Assembly: GCA_017553445.1 (NCBI GenBank)
Contig: JAFZMD010000041.1
Coordinates: 1-49,070, forward strand
Direction of reading: 5' to 3'
Source: Methanobrevibacter sp.
Lineage (GTDB): Archaea; Methanobacteriota; Methanobacteria; Methanobacteriales; Methanobacteriaceae
Length of the DNA: 49,070 nucleotides
The position numbers and the translations under genes were made by a program. The notes beneath the pieces are model-generated. The model ran no database searches and had not been told where the DNA came from. It saw only the letters and a program-made list of their open reading frames with translations. Below, one piece after another: positions 8,930 through 18,837 of this stretch; within the stretch, counting starts at the first letter, position 1; each line of letters begins with the position of its first letter.

Positions 8930-8950
8930 AACTTTTTTTAAAATCAAAAA
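8930..8950 (+). promoter_or_regulatory. Conserved promoter box of the C1-peptidase adhesin family
   Basis: AACTTTTTTTAAAAT followed by an A-rich run lies about 40-58 bp before the ATG of this gene. Near-identical boxes precede three paralogues (15449, 18782, 22291) at similar distance. It is the only segment conserved in all four leaders apart from the ribosome site, and is probably the BRE/TATA region. The gene at 12778 lacks it. Confidence 0.45.
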
Positions 8951-8987
8951 TAATATTATATAACATAGAATATAGGAGAAAAAAATA

Positions 8988-11900
8988 ATGAAGATAATTA
9001 AAATATTGCTTGTCCTGGCTATTTTATTCATCTCGATTAGTGCAGTTTCGGCCGAAGGAAACTTCACAGCACTGAAAGAAGAAATAGATTTAAGCATGGA
9101 CAGTATAGAAATAACTCAAGACTATGCATATGACAATTCGACTGATTATAAACTTACTGAGGGAATTATAATAAATAAAAGTGATTTTACCATTAACGGT
9201 AACGGATTCACCATTGATGGAGCCAACCAAAACAGAATCTTTGCCCTTATTGGAACAAACATAACAATAAACAATCTGAACTTTATAAATGGAAACGCCA
9301 GTGGTGGTGCTGCTTTATACATCACGACAAATTCCACCGTCACGACAAACAATGTTGTCTTTAAAGACAATAATGCCATCACCACAGGCGGTGCGGTTAG
9401 AAATAACGGAGGATTATACACAAGTATAAATGACATGTTTATCGATAACAATGCTAATAATGGTGGTGCGATTGAATCTGAATCTGGTGCATTGGTTATA
9501 ACGAATGGAACCTTTTCAAGCAAGGACATGCAAAACAGAGGTTTAGTCTACATGGTCAACACTTTAATGTATATTGAAAACTCCACATTTGCAAATACCA
9601 CATCAAAGTATTCCCCCGGGATTTACTCCACCACAAGTAACGGTAGAATCAAAAAATCCACTTTTACCAACCTGACTGCCACAATGACTGCAGGAGCAAT
9701 AGGAATCAGAGACCACCCCGGCGAGATTACAATAGATGACTGTGACTTCATCGACACCCGCTCCGAGAAAAACGGTGGAGCGATTTATGTCGATGTCGGA
9801 GGGGAGCATGGAATCAATGACGGAAACATTACAATCCTCAATTCCCGATTCACTGACTGTATTTCAGAATTTGGAGGAGCTTACCTTCAGCTGGCCGGAC
9901 ATTTAACCATTGACAACACAAACTTCACCTCAAACATTGCATTATTTGACGGAGGAGCAGTATATACTTCCTGGGTAAAGACAGTTAACATTTCCAATTC
10001 AACATTTACTTCAAATATAGGAGTTTATGAAGGTTATTCAAATGGTGGAGCAGCCTACTTCGATATGAGCGAAGTTACTCTGGATTCATGTATTTTCAAA
10101 AACAACAATGCAAGTGAAGGTTCATCAATCTATGCATATGACTGTAATCTATCCCTATTGGATAATTACTTCAACAATCCTACAGAAAACGGCACAAGTA
10201 TCTACGGAGTTTATTGTGAATATTATGGAAGCGGAAACAATTTCACAGATGACGAACTGTCTTTAAACAATACGAATTATGATATGAATGTTGAATCATC
10301 CCAGACCCGCTTTGATTTGATAAACAACACCATAAATGTCCAGACTCTTCCGAAAAAATTTGACTTGCGTGACTGGGGATGGGTTTCACCAGTTAAAAAT
10401 CAAGGAAAGATGGGTTCATGCTGGGCATTCGGTATTACAGCAGCATTGGAATCCGTATTGATTAGAAATGCCAATATCACCTATGACTTTTCTGAAAACA
10501 ACCTGCAGAATACGATGCTAAAATATTCAAAATATGGTAATACACGACTGGCAGAAAGTGGAAACACATATTTTGCCCAATCATATTATTCAAGCTGGCT
10601 TGGCGTATCCCCTGCAGAATATGACACCTACGATGAACTTGGAAAAATATCATCATTGATTGCCACCCCTGAAGATGTCCACATCAAGGACATTGTATTC
10701 ATTCCTGTAAGAAAGAATTCAACTGACAACGACCAGCTCAAAGAGGCATTGCTCAAATATGGTGCTGTTGCCATTGGTTATTACCATGAAGATCTTGAAG
10801 AATGCTATAATGAAACGACTTACAGTTATTACAATAACGTAACCCCAGATATGAACCATATCGTATGTCTCGTCGGCTGGGATGACAATTATCCGAAGGA
10901 AAACTTTGTAGAAACGCCACCCGGTGATGGTGCATTTATCATTAAAAACAGCTGGGGAACCGACTTTGGAGATAAAGGTTATTTCTACATATCCTATTAT
11001 GATGTATCAATAGCTAACATCATGCCTTCCATGACATTCGACATAAAAAACAATAACGATTATGACAAACTTTACCAGCATGAAATCGATTACAGCAATA
11101 CTTTTAATTATACATATGCCATGAACAAATTCGTGGCAGAGGAAAATGCTCTAATTGGGGCTGTAGGATTATTCATTTTGGATATTGACCGTTATGACAT
11201 TTCAATACTCGTAAATGGCGAAAAAGTATATGAAAAAAATGGAACATACGATTATGAAGGATATGTAACCATCCCATTAGATGAGTATATTCCTGTCAAG
11301 AAGGGAGACGAATTTGCAGTCATATCAAAAAGCACAATGCAAAATGCAGGTAACATAAGAACCCATGTGGAACCACATGTCGCATTTGCAAGTAATGATG
11401 GCGTCGAATGGGAGGATTTGACCAATTATAATATTGCAGCTATGATAAAAGTCTATACTTTTAATTTAGACATCTACACCGAGGATTTAGTTAAAATCTA
11501 CAAAAACGATTCCAAATTTGAGGCAAATGTCGGTGCTGCTAATGAAACCGTAACCTTTGAGATAAACGGCAAAAACTACACAAGAATCAGTGATGAAAAC
11601 GGAACCGCTTCAATGGCCATTAACCTAGGACCTGGCGATTACACCATTAAAACTACATTTAACGGCACAACAGTCGAAAATACAATTACAGTATTGCCTA
11701 CCCTATACGCTGATAACTTAGTAAAATACTTCAGAAACGCATCACAGTTCTACATTGACCTGATTGACGGTGAAGGAAACCCTGTAAACGGCACCAACAT
11801 TACAATGAACATCAATGGAGTGTTCTACAACCGCGAAACCAATGAAAACGGTACAGCCAGATTAAACATTAATCTAATTCCTGGCGAATACATATTGACA

Positions 11901-12206
11901 GCTATCGATCCATTGACCGGCCTTATGATGTCCTATAACATTACAGTATTGCCGACCTTAAATGCAACTGATTTGGAAATGACCTATAAAGACGGTTCAA
12001 CATTTAATGTAACTGTACTGGATGGTGAGGGAAATCCATTAGCAAATGCCAAAGTAACATTCAACATCAACGGAGTATTCTACAACAGATACAGCGATTC
12101 TTCAGGAATAGTCAGTTTAAACATTACATTAATGGCCGGCGAATACATCATTACTTCAGAGTATGATGGATTTAAAATTTCAAACACAATTACAATCAAG
12201 GATTAA
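8988..12206 (+). CDS. Secreted beta-helix / papain-like C1 peptidase / Ig-like adhesin, copy 1
   Basis: 1072 residues. Signal peptide 1-23 (LFISISAVSA end), then about 430 residues of right-handed parallel beta-helix repeats with GGA and NNT/NNN turns. Residues about 457-700 are a C1A cysteine peptidase: RFDLRDWGWVSP-like entry, NQGKMGSCWAFG with Cys478, NHIVCLVGWDDN with His624, and IKNSWG with Asn654. The catalytic set, including the oxyanion Gln, is complete. The last 245 residues are three Ig-like domains of roughly 75-85 residues, and many N-x-S/T sites are present. The family appears as 'adhesin-like proteins' in Methanobrevibacter. No pseudomurein-binding repeat or C-terminal membrane anchor is visible. 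GGAG ribosome site before the ATG. Confidence 0.88.
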   Translation: MKIIKILLVLAILFISISAVSAEGNFTALKEEIDLSMDSIEITQDYAYDNSTDYKLTEGIIINKSDFTINGNGFTIDGANQNRIFALIGTNITINNLNFINGNASGGAALYITTNSTVTTNNVVFKDNNAITTGGAVRNNGGLYTSINDMFIDNNANNGGAIESESGALVITNGTFSSKDMQNRGLVYMVNTLMYIENSTFANTTSKYSPGIYSTTSNGRIKKSTFTNLTATMTAGAIGIRDHPGEITIDDCDFIDTRSEKNGGAIYVDVGGEHGINDGNITILNSRFTDCISEFGGAYLQLAGHLTIDNTNFTSNIALFDGGAVYTSWVKTVNISNSTFTSNIGVYEGYSNGGAAYFDMSEVTLDSCIFKNNNASEGSSIYAYDCNLSLLDNYFNNPTENGTSIYGVYCEYYGSGNNFTDDELSLNNTNYDMNVESSQTRFDLINNTINVQTLPKKFDLRDWGWVSPVKNQGKMGSCWAFGITAALESVLIRNANITYDFSENNLQNTMLKYSKYGNTRLAESGNTYFAQSYYSSWLGVSPAEYDTYDELGKISSLIATPEDVHIKDIVFIPVRKNSTDNDQLKEALLKYGAVAIGYYHEDLEECYNETTYSYYNNVTPDMNHIVCLVGWDDNYPKENFVETPPGDGAFIIKNSWGTDFGDKGYFYISYYDVSIANIMPSMTFDIKNNNDYDKLYQHEIDYSNTFNYTYAMNKFVAEENALIGAVGLFILDIDRYDISILVNGEKVYEKNGTYDYEGYVTIPLDEYIPVKKGDEFAVISKSTMQNAGNIRTHVEPHVAFASNDGVEWEDLTNYNIAAMIKVYTFNLDIYTEDLVKIYKNDSKFEANVGAANETVTFEINGKNYTRISDENGTASMAINLGPGDYTIKTTFNGTTVENTITVLPTLYADNLVKYFRNASQFYIDLIDGEGNPVNGTNITMNINGVFYNRETNENGTARLNINLIPGEYILTAIDPLTGLMMSYNITVLPTLNATDLEMTYKDGSTFNVTVLDGEGNPLANAKVTFNINGVFYNRYSDSSGIVSLNITLMAGEYIITSEYDGFKISNTITIKD
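11470..12206 (+). repeat. 737-bp homogenised 3' block shared by five adhesin genes
   Basis: From IYTEDLVKIYKND to the stop codon, this block occurs at the same length and near-identical sequence at 11470-12206, 14648-15384, 17983-18719, 21464-22200 and 25140-25876. It encodes the three terminal Ig-like domains. The upstream parts of the same genes differ much more, and one belongs to a different domain family, which points to gene conversion or cassette exchange of the 3' end. Confidence 0.8.
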
Positions 12207-12220
12207 TTAATTTAATCCTT
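12198..12220 (+). terminator. Terminator hairpin containing the adhesin stop codon
   Basis: Arms AAGGATTAA and TTAATCCTT (9 bp, perfect) with loop TTAAT, followed by a long T-rich tract. The final codons Lys-Asp-stop (AAG GAT TAA) are the 5' arm. Confidence 0.75.
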
Positions 12221-12358
12221 TCCTTTTCTTTTTTTTTGAATTCTTTGCAGGAAATTTTTTAAAAATCATGTTTTTACATAAGAAATCATATAATTTCTAA
12301 GCAATTATTAAATAATATATTCTATAAAGTATAATCAATGATTTAAGGAGGATAAAGT

Positions 12359-12589
12359 ATGGCAAAGAAAAGTATGATACTTGCATTGATTCTTTCATTC
12401 ATATGGTCAGGATTGGGATTAATATATGTCGGTGAAGTGAGAAAAGGAATTCTTTTAGCAATTTTAGCAGTGATATTTGAATATATAACCAATTATTACT
12501 TCCAAATTGTGGGCATCATTGTTTTCCTCATTTGGATTTTCTCATTATATTTAACATATAAAGAAGTTAAAGCTTTTAATGGAGAGTAA
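12359..12589 (+). CDS. Small TM2-domain-like membrane protein
   Basis: 76 residues with two or three hydrophobic helices. The segment SGLGLIYVGEVRKGI resembles the TM2 domain turn (G-x-G-x-x-x-F/Y-L/V-G). A strong AAGGAGGAT ribosome site precedes the ATG, supporting a real gene. It sits between adhesin copies 1 and 2. A weak hairpin (ATCACT/AGTGAT, 12593-12613) follows the stop. Function unknown. Confidence 0.7.
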   Translation: MAKKSMILALILSFIWSGLGLIYVGEVRKGILLAILAVIFEYITNYYFQIVGIIVFLIWIFSLYLTYKEVKAFNGE

Positions 12590-12777
12590 AATCACTTTAC
12601 TATCATTAGTGATGTTTGAAACATAAGTTAATATTTTTAAAAAAATTAATAAAAATAAATCTGTATTTTTATAATCAAGGAATAATTACAAATATAAAAA
12701 GAGAAAATATAAAAAATTAGGGAGAATTTTTATCAAAAAATCAGACCCTTAAATAAATTATTATTATGGAGGTTTTT

Positions 12778-15384
12778 ATGAATAGTAAATTTATAATAGT
12801 TTTAGTTTTTTTAGCATTTATTTCAATAGCTAACGTATCTGCAATTGATGATGCAAATCAAACTGATATTGATTTAAATTTTGATAAATCATATTCAGAA
12901 GGTAGTTTTATTCAAGAAGAAAGTCTAGTTGATGTTGATGATGTAACTCAAACAGATTCTGATTCAAATTTTGATAGATTAGACTCTGAATGTTGTTCAT
13001 TCGTTATACAGGAGGAAAATGAAACAGTATTTGCTTTTAGGCAGGATGCTGCACTCAATGGTCGTGGAGTAGTTATACATAATCAAAGTTTGGGAGACAT
13101 GGAGGTCATTGTACAGGAAATAGACACCCCAACCAATCATTTTATTCATGCAATCATTACTGAGGACGGATGGATTGTCAGTCATGGCGGTGATTCGTCA
13201 AATGTCAGTGACACCATTGCTTTAGAAGATATTGCTTTTGATATGCTTCTCTCCAAGAATATTACACAGGAATCCGTTGGCCAGATTAGAGATATTTTTC
13301 ATAAACCTGTATATGGCGACTACGGTCACTTTTTAATTAAGGCTCCTGATGGGAGATATGGAATAGCTTACGGTCAAATTTGCATACTCGGAACTTTAAA
13401 TCCGGGAGAGTTTTTAGTTATTCCAAATACCTATGATGGTTTTCGTAACGGAAATTATAGTGATTATGCAATAGATCCTATCGATGCAATTATTGAGATT
13501 TGTTCTTATGAGGATTCTGGTTTTAATAGGCGTAGCCTTTATTCCTATGATTATAAGGTACATGATACCCCTAATGGACAAAAATATGGTGTTGACATTT
13601 ATGTGACTAACGATAACGGACATAATGTCGGATTGAACACTTCAAAAATTGTTACCTATTGCTATTTTAATGACGCCAGATATCAGCCATCAGCAATTCC
13701 CCAAAATCCGGACAGGTTACAAATTGCAACCCACATTTTTGAAAAGCAATCCATAAATTCAATCTTTGAGGTCATCCGCAGTCCAAAAATTGTATATGTT
13801 GACAAAGATTATTCAGAAAATGGTTATCCAGTATGTTATCCAGTATGCATTAAAATAAATAATATTGTTGATGAGAGGACTGTTGTATTTGATTTGGATG
13901 GAGAAGATGCGAAATTTATTAATGCAGTAGTTTTCCAAGGAAATTATAGTATTGATTCAGACCAACATAAATTATACTGGGATTTGCCTGCAACTAACAC
14001 CTCTAAAGAAATCATTTTAAGTGTCTTTCCAAAGGCTAAAGGGTATTATAAAATTCGGGCCCATGTTGAAGGCATTGATGAAGAGATAGAGTTATCCACT
14101 TATGCAACAAATAAATCAGTTACTCTAAAATCAGAAAATGTCACAACATACAAAACTTATTTCAAGAGTATGAATGTTTATCTGACAGATGAAGATGGCG
14201 TTCCCCTAATTGGCGAGAAAGTGTCCATCACAATCAACGGAACCACTTATTCCCGTAAAATCACATCTAAAGGCTATGCGGCATTATCTATCATGTTGCA
14301 GCCGGGAGAGTATGATGCCGTAGTAGAATATGGAATAGATGATACTACTTATCAAAACACTTCCAAAATCATTGTCAAAAAAACATTATTTAGCGAGAAT
14401 TTGATTGTTCCATATAGAAATGCTTCCACTTTTGATGTATATGCCACAGATGAAAATGGAAGTGCTCTACTAGAAAGTGAGGTCGATTTCTATATAGATG
14501 GAGTTATGAGATCTCGATGGACCGATGACAGCGGCATCTGTAGTTTAGATCTTACTAAATTTAACCCAGACATTGGAAATCATTCCATAACCACATATAA
14601 TGTCAGGACCAATGAAATTGTAAACAATTGGATTTATATCTTTGACGAAATTTACACCCAGGATTTAGTCAAAATCTATAAAAATGACTCCAATTTTGAG
14701 GCGAATATCGGCATAGCCAACGAAACAGTTACCTTTGAGATAAACGGCAAAAACTATACTCGAATCAGCGATGAAAACGGAATCGCATCAATGGCAATTA
14801 ACCTAGGACCTGGAAACTACAAAATCAAAACAACATTCAATGAAACTACTGTTGAAAATACTATTGCCGTATTGCCAACATTAATAGCTGACAATTTAGT
14901 TAAATACTTCAGAAATGCTTCACAGTTCTACATCGACCTGATTGACGGTGAAGGAAACCCTGTAAACGGCACCAACATTACTATGAACATCAATGGAGTA
15001 TTCTACAACCGTACAACAAATGAGAATGGAACTGCAAGGTTAAACATTAATCTAATTCCTGGCGAGTACATATTAACGGCCATTGATCCGTTGACTGGCC
15101 TTCAGATGTCCTATAACATTATAGTATTGCCGACTTTAGATGCAAGTGATTTGGAAATGACATATAAAGACGGTTCAACATTCGATGTAACCGTTTTGGA
15201 TGGTCAGGGCAATCCATTAGCCGATGCCAAAGTAACATTCAACATCAATGGAGTATTCTATAATAAAACTACAGATTCTTCAGGAATAGCAAAGCTAAAC
15301 ATTAATTTGATTGCCGGCGAATACATCATTACCTCAGAGTATGATGGATTTAAAATTTCAAACACAATAACAATCAAGGATTAA
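12778..15384 (+). CDS. Secreted protein: unrecognised N-terminal domain plus five Ig-like domains
   Basis: 868 residues. The ATG at 12778 follows GGAGG by 5 bases; an earlier in-frame ATG (12766) overlaps that ribosome site. Signal peptide about 1-22 (FISIANVSA). Then comes an acidic stretch with two imperfect repeats (NQTDIDLNFD / TQTDSDSNFD), then about 320 residues I do not recognise, with the landmarks FAFRQDAALNGRGVVIH, HAIITEDGWIVSHGGDSSN and DYGHFLIKAPDGRYGIAYG. There is no beta-helix and no C1 peptidase. The rest is about five Ig-like domains, of which the last three match the neighbouring adhesins almost exactly. The unknown domain could be enzymatic (conserved His, Asp, Cys are present) or binding. 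Confidence 0.8.
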   Translation: MNSKFIIVLVFLAFISIANVSAIDDANQTDIDLNFDKSYSEGSFIQEESLVDVDDVTQTDSDSNFDRLDSECCSFVIQEENETVFAFRQDAALNGRGVVIHNQSLGDMEVIVQEIDTPTNHFIHAIITEDGWIVSHGGDSSNVSDTIALEDIAFDMLLSKNITQESVGQIRDIFHKPVYGDYGHFLIKAPDGRYGIAYGQICILGTLNPGEFLVIPNTYDGFRNGNYSDYAIDPIDAIIEICSYEDSGFNRRSLYSYDYKVHDTPNGQKYGVDIYVTNDNGHNVGLNTSKIVTYCYFNDARYQPSAIPQNPDRLQIATHIFEKQSINSIFEVIRSPKIVYVDKDYSENGYPVCYPVCIKINNIVDERTVVFDLDGEDAKFINAVVFQGNYSIDSDQHKLYWDLPATNTSKEIILSVFPKAKGYYKIRAHVEGIDEEIELSTYATNKSVTLKSENVTTYKTYFKSMNVYLTDEDGVPLIGEKVSITINGTTYSRKITSKGYAALSIMLQPGEYDAVVEYGIDDTTYQNTSKIIVKKTLFSENLIVPYRNASTFDVYATDENGSALLESEVDFYIDGVMRSRWTDDSGICSLDLTKFNPDIGNHSITTYNVRTNEIVNNWIYIFDEIYTQDLVKIYKNDSNFEANIGIANETVTFEINGKNYTRISDENGIASMAINLGPGNYKIKTTFNETTVENTIAVLPTLIADNLVKYFRNASQFYIDLIDGEGNPVNGTNITMNINGVFYNRTTNENGTARLNINLIPGEYILTAIDPLTGLQMSYNIIVLPTLDASDLEMTYKDGSTFDVTVLDGQGNPLADAKVTFNINGVFYNKTTDSSGIAKLNINLIAGEYIITSEYDGFKISNTITIKD

Positions 15385-15398
15385 TTAATTTAATCCTT
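15376..15398 (+). terminator. Terminator hairpin containing the stop codon
   Basis: Same 9-bp arms (AAGGATTAA / TTAATCCTT) and T-tract as at 12198; the stop TAA is 15382-15384. Confidence 0.75.
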
Positions 15399-15448
15399 TA
15401 CTTTTCTTTTTTTTTGAATAGTTTTTAACATTATCTGAACATATAGTT

Positions 15449-15469
15449 AACTTTTTTTAAAATTAAAAA
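15449..15469 (+). promoter_or_regulatory. Conserved adhesin promoter box
   Basis: AACTTTTTTTAAAAT plus A-rich run, 38-58 bp before the ATG at 15507. The preceding ATAGTTAACT is shared with the box at 18782. Confidence 0.45.
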
Positions 15470-15506
15470 CATAATATAAATATCAACTATTTTATTGGAG
15501 GAAAAG

Positions 15507-18500
15507 ATGAAGAGAATAAAAATTTTTCTGGTCTTTCTTGTACTATTCATCTCAATTAGTGCTGTTTCGGCTGATGGAAACTTCACAGCACTTCAATCAG
15601 AAATCGATTCAGGTACAGACACTATGGAAATAACTCAAAACTATGTATATGATAATACGACTGATTATGAACTTAACAGTGGAATTACAATAAATAAAAG
15701 TGATTTTACTATAAATGGTAATGGTTACACTATTGATGGTGCTAATCAAGCCAGAATTTTCAATATTAGTGGAAATAACATAACAATCAATAACCTTAAT
15801 TTTATAAACGGAAAATCTGTTAGCGGCGGTGCTATCGGAATTAACGAAAATTGTTCTCTTACAACAAACAATGTTACATTTAAGGATAATAATGCCACTG
15901 ACACTAAAAAATGCGGTGGTGCTGTTTTTAATCAGGGAAAATATACAAGTACAAATGACAAATTCATAAATAATTATGGCAGATTAGGATGTACGATTTA
16001 TGCTAAAAATAGTGAATTGAACATGATTAATGGAACTTTTATAAGTGATAATAACATTAATTGGAGTTTAATTTATCTGACTAATTCTTCAATGTCTATT
16101 GAAAACACAACTTTTGCAAATATGACCTCCAAATATGCTACAGCAATCTATGTAGAAGACGGCAGGGGAAAAATTAAAAAATGTAATTTCATTAACTTAA
16201 CTGCAACATTGACTGCAGGAGCAGTGGGGATTAAATCCCTCAACGATGAGATTGCAATAGAAGACTGTAATTTCATTAATTGCTCCTCTCAAAAAAACAG
16301 TGGAGCAATATTTGCCGATGTTAGTGGAATGTATGGAACTGGTGATGGAAACATTAGTGTTATTAATTCTCGCTTTACTAACTGTTCTTCTGAGTTTGGA
16401 GGAGCTTATATTCAACTGGGAGGACATTTAACTATTGATAACACAAACTTTACTTCAAATATTGCGTCATTTGATGGGGGAGCTATCTATACATCATGGG
16501 TAAGAGAAGTCAATATTAGCAATTCAAGATTTATTTCAAATAGTGGGCTTTATGATGGCTTTTCAAATGGTGGAGCATGTTATTTTGATGTGGGAAATAT
16601 TATATTATATTCCTGTATCTTTGAGAACAACAATGCAAGTGAAGGTTCATCAATTTATGCCTATGATTGTAGAGTATCATTATTAGAAAACTACTTCAAC
16701 AATCCTACAACTAGTGGCGTGAGCATTTACACAGTTTATGATAACACCCATTCTGAAAGCGGGAACAATTTCACAAATGATGAACTATCACTGAATAATA
16801 CAAATTATAATATGAATATTGAAGCATCCGCAACCCACTTTGATTTGATAAACAACACAATAAGTGTTACCACCCTTCCGAAAAGATTTGATTTACGTGA
16901 CTGGGGATGGGTAAGCCCAGTTAGAAATCAAGGCGAAATGGGATCTTGCTGGACATTCGGTGCTATAGGAGCATTAGAATCTGCATTAATCAGATATGCC
17001 AATATTACCTACGATTTTTCTGAAAATAACCTACGGAACACAATAATAAAATATTCAAAATATGGCATTATAGGTCCGGTAGAAGGCGGAAACACTATTG
17101 CTAGTGAAAGCTATTTTTCCAGCTGGCTTGGTGTATCACCTGGCGAATATGATACTTATGATGAACTTGGAAAAATATCTTCATTAATTGCTACACCTGA
17201 AGATGTCCATGTCAAAGATATTGTATTTATTAAAGCTAATTCAACTAATAATAACCCTCTTAAAGAAGCATTGATTAAATATGGTTGTCTTGTTGGAGGT
17301 TATTTCGATGCCGATGAGTATTATAATGAAAAAACTTATGGATATTACTATAATGAAACTCATGGTGAAAATCATGCAATATGTCTCGTTGGTTGGGACG
17401 ATAATTATCCAAAAGAAAACTTTTTAATTACCCCGCCTGGAGACGGAGCATGGATTATAAAAAACAGTTGGGGAAGTCAATGGGGAGAGAATGGTTTCTT
17501 CTACATATCATATTACGATGAAACTTTCTATAATACTGATGCTATGGGATTTGATTTGCAAAATAACATTGATTATGCTAAAATTTACCAACATGAAACT
17601 AGTTTAGGAGGGACCTTTAATTATACATATTGTATGAACAAATATGTTGCAGAGGAAAATGCTTTAATTGCGGCTATTGGAACATATTCTAGCGATCTTT
17701 ACGATTATGAATTTACAATACATGTAAATGGTGAAAATAAATATAATCAAACAGGTGTAATTGACCATGTAGGATATTCAACTATTAAGTTAGATAAGTA
17801 TATTCCAACCAAAATCGGGGATGAATTTGCAGTTATATTACAGATAAAAAATCAAAGCATAGGTTCAATAAGAGGCCATGCAGAGCCAAATACTTCATTT
17901 AGAAGTAATGATGGTGTTAACTGGACAGATTTATCTGAATTTAATTGTGCGGCCATGATTAAAGTCTATACTTTGGATTTAGATATCTACACCCAGGATT
18001 TAGTTAAAATCTATAAAAACGACTCCAAGTTTGAGGCAAATATCGGTGCAACCAACGAAACCGTTACATTTGAAATAAACGGCAGAAACTACACAAGAAC
18101 CAGTGATGAAAACGGAACAGCTTCCATGGCCATTAACCTAGGGCCAGGAAACTACACAATAAAAACAACATTCAATGGAACAACTGTTGAAAATACTATT
18201 GCCATATTGCCAACATTAATAGCTGACAATTTAGTTAAATACTTCAGAAACGCTTCACAGTTCTACATCGACCTGATTGACGGCGAAGGAAACCCAGTAA
18301 ACGGTACAAACATTACTATGAACATCAACGGAGTATTCTACAACCGTGAAACCAATGAAAACGGAACAGCTCGTCTAAACATTAACTTAATCCCTGGAGA
18401 ATACATCCTAACAGCTATAGATCCGTTAACCGGCCTTATGATGTCCTATAACATCACCGTATTGCCGACATTGGATGCTGCAGATTTGGAAATGACATAT

Positions 18501-18719
18501 AAAGACGGTTCAACATTCAACGTAACTGTACTTGACGGCGAAGGAGACCTATTAGCTGATGCCAAAGTAACATTTAACATCAATGGAGTATTTTACAACA
18601 GATACAGCGATTCAAAAGGAATAGCTAACTTAAACATTACATTAATGGCCGGCGAATACATAATAACCTCAGAGTATGATGGATTTAAAATTTCAAACAC
18701 AATTACTATTAAGGATTAA
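15507..18719 (+). CDS. Secreted beta-helix / papain-like C1 peptidase / Ig-like adhesin, copy 2
   Basis: 1070 residues from the ATG at 15507, which is set by GGAGG at 15497; the frame extends to a TTG at 15495 inside that site. It has the same architecture as the gene at 8988: signal peptide ending ISISAVSA, beta-helix to about residue 455, C1A domain with Cys481 (GSCWTFG), His623 (NHAICLVGWDDN) and Asn653 (IKNSWGSQWG), and three Ig-like domains. All catalytic residues are present. Closest in sequence to copy 1 across the whole length, so the two are probably recent duplicates. Codons are more A/T-ending in the first half than in the 3' block. Confidence 0.88.
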   Translation: MKRIKIFLVFLVLFISISAVSADGNFTALQSEIDSGTDTMEITQNYVYDNTTDYELNSGITINKSDFTINGNGYTIDGANQARIFNISGNNITINNLNFINGKSVSGGAIGINENCSLTTNNVTFKDNNATDTKKCGGAVFNQGKYTSTNDKFINNYGRLGCTIYAKNSELNMINGTFISDNNINWSLIYLTNSSMSIENTTFANMTSKYATAIYVEDGRGKIKKCNFINLTATLTAGAVGIKSLNDEIAIEDCNFINCSSQKNSGAIFADVSGMYGTGDGNISVINSRFTNCSSEFGGAYIQLGGHLTIDNTNFTSNIASFDGGAIYTSWVREVNISNSRFISNSGLYDGFSNGGACYFDVGNIILYSCIFENNNASEGSSIYAYDCRVSLLENYFNNPTTSGVSIYTVYDNTHSESGNNFTNDELSLNNTNYNMNIEASATHFDLINNTISVTTLPKRFDLRDWGWVSPVRNQGEMGSCWTFGAIGALESALIRYANITYDFSENNLRNTIIKYSKYGIIGPVEGGNTIASESYFSSWLGVSPGEYDTYDELGKISSLIATPEDVHVKDIVFIKANSTNNNPLKEALIKYGCLVGGYFDADEYYNEKTYGYYYNETHGENHAICLVGWDDNYPKENFLITPPGDGAWIIKNSWGSQWGENGFFYISYYDETFYNTDAMGFDLQNNIDYAKIYQHETSLGGTFNYTYCMNKYVAEENALIAAIGTYSSDLYDYEFTIHVNGENKYNQTGVIDHVGYSTIKLDKYIPTKIGDEFAVILQIKNQSIGSIRGHAEPNTSFRSNDGVNWTDLSEFNCAAMIKVYTLDLDIYTQDLVKIYKNDSKFEANIGATNETVTFEINGRNYTRTSDENGTASMAINLGPGNYTIKTTFNGTTVENTIAILPTLIADNLVKYFRNASQFYIDLIDGEGNPVNGTNITMNINGVFYNRETNENGTARLNINLIPGEYILTAIDPLTGLMMSYNITVLPTLDAADLEMTYKDGSTFNVTVLDGEGDLLADAKVTFNINGVFYNRYSDSKGIANLNITLMAGEYIITSEYDGFKISNTITIKD

Positions 18720-18733
18720 TTAATTTAATCCTT
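18711..18733 (+). terminator. Terminator hairpin containing the stop codon
   Basis: Arms AAGGATTAA / TTAATCCTT, loop TTAAT, T-rich tail; the stop TAA ends the 5' arm (18717-18719). Confidence 0.75.
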
Positions 18734-18781
18734 TTCCTTTTCTTTTTTTTGAATAATTTTTAATATTATCTCAATATAGTT

Positions 18782-18802
18782 AACTTTTTTTAAAATTAAA
18801 AA
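18782..18802 (+). promoter_or_regulatory. Conserved adhesin promoter box
   Basis: AACTTTTTTTAAAAT plus A-rich run, about 36-56 bp before the ATG at 18838; flanks match those at 15449. Confidence 0.45.
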
Positions 18803-18837
18803 CATAATCATACATACAAATCAATGTTGGAGATAAA

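Noticed and set aside
9146-9529. Long minus-strand frames inside the adhesin genes (also 19080-19448, 45942-46160 plus, 47946-48305 plus)
   Set aside because: Shadows of repetitive Asn/Thr-rich coding DNA; no start signals and low-complexity hydrophobic translations.
12766-12777. Upstream ATG as start of the protein at 12778
   Set aside because: It overlaps the GGAGG ribosome site that serves the ATG at 12778 and would place four extra residues before a clean signal peptide.
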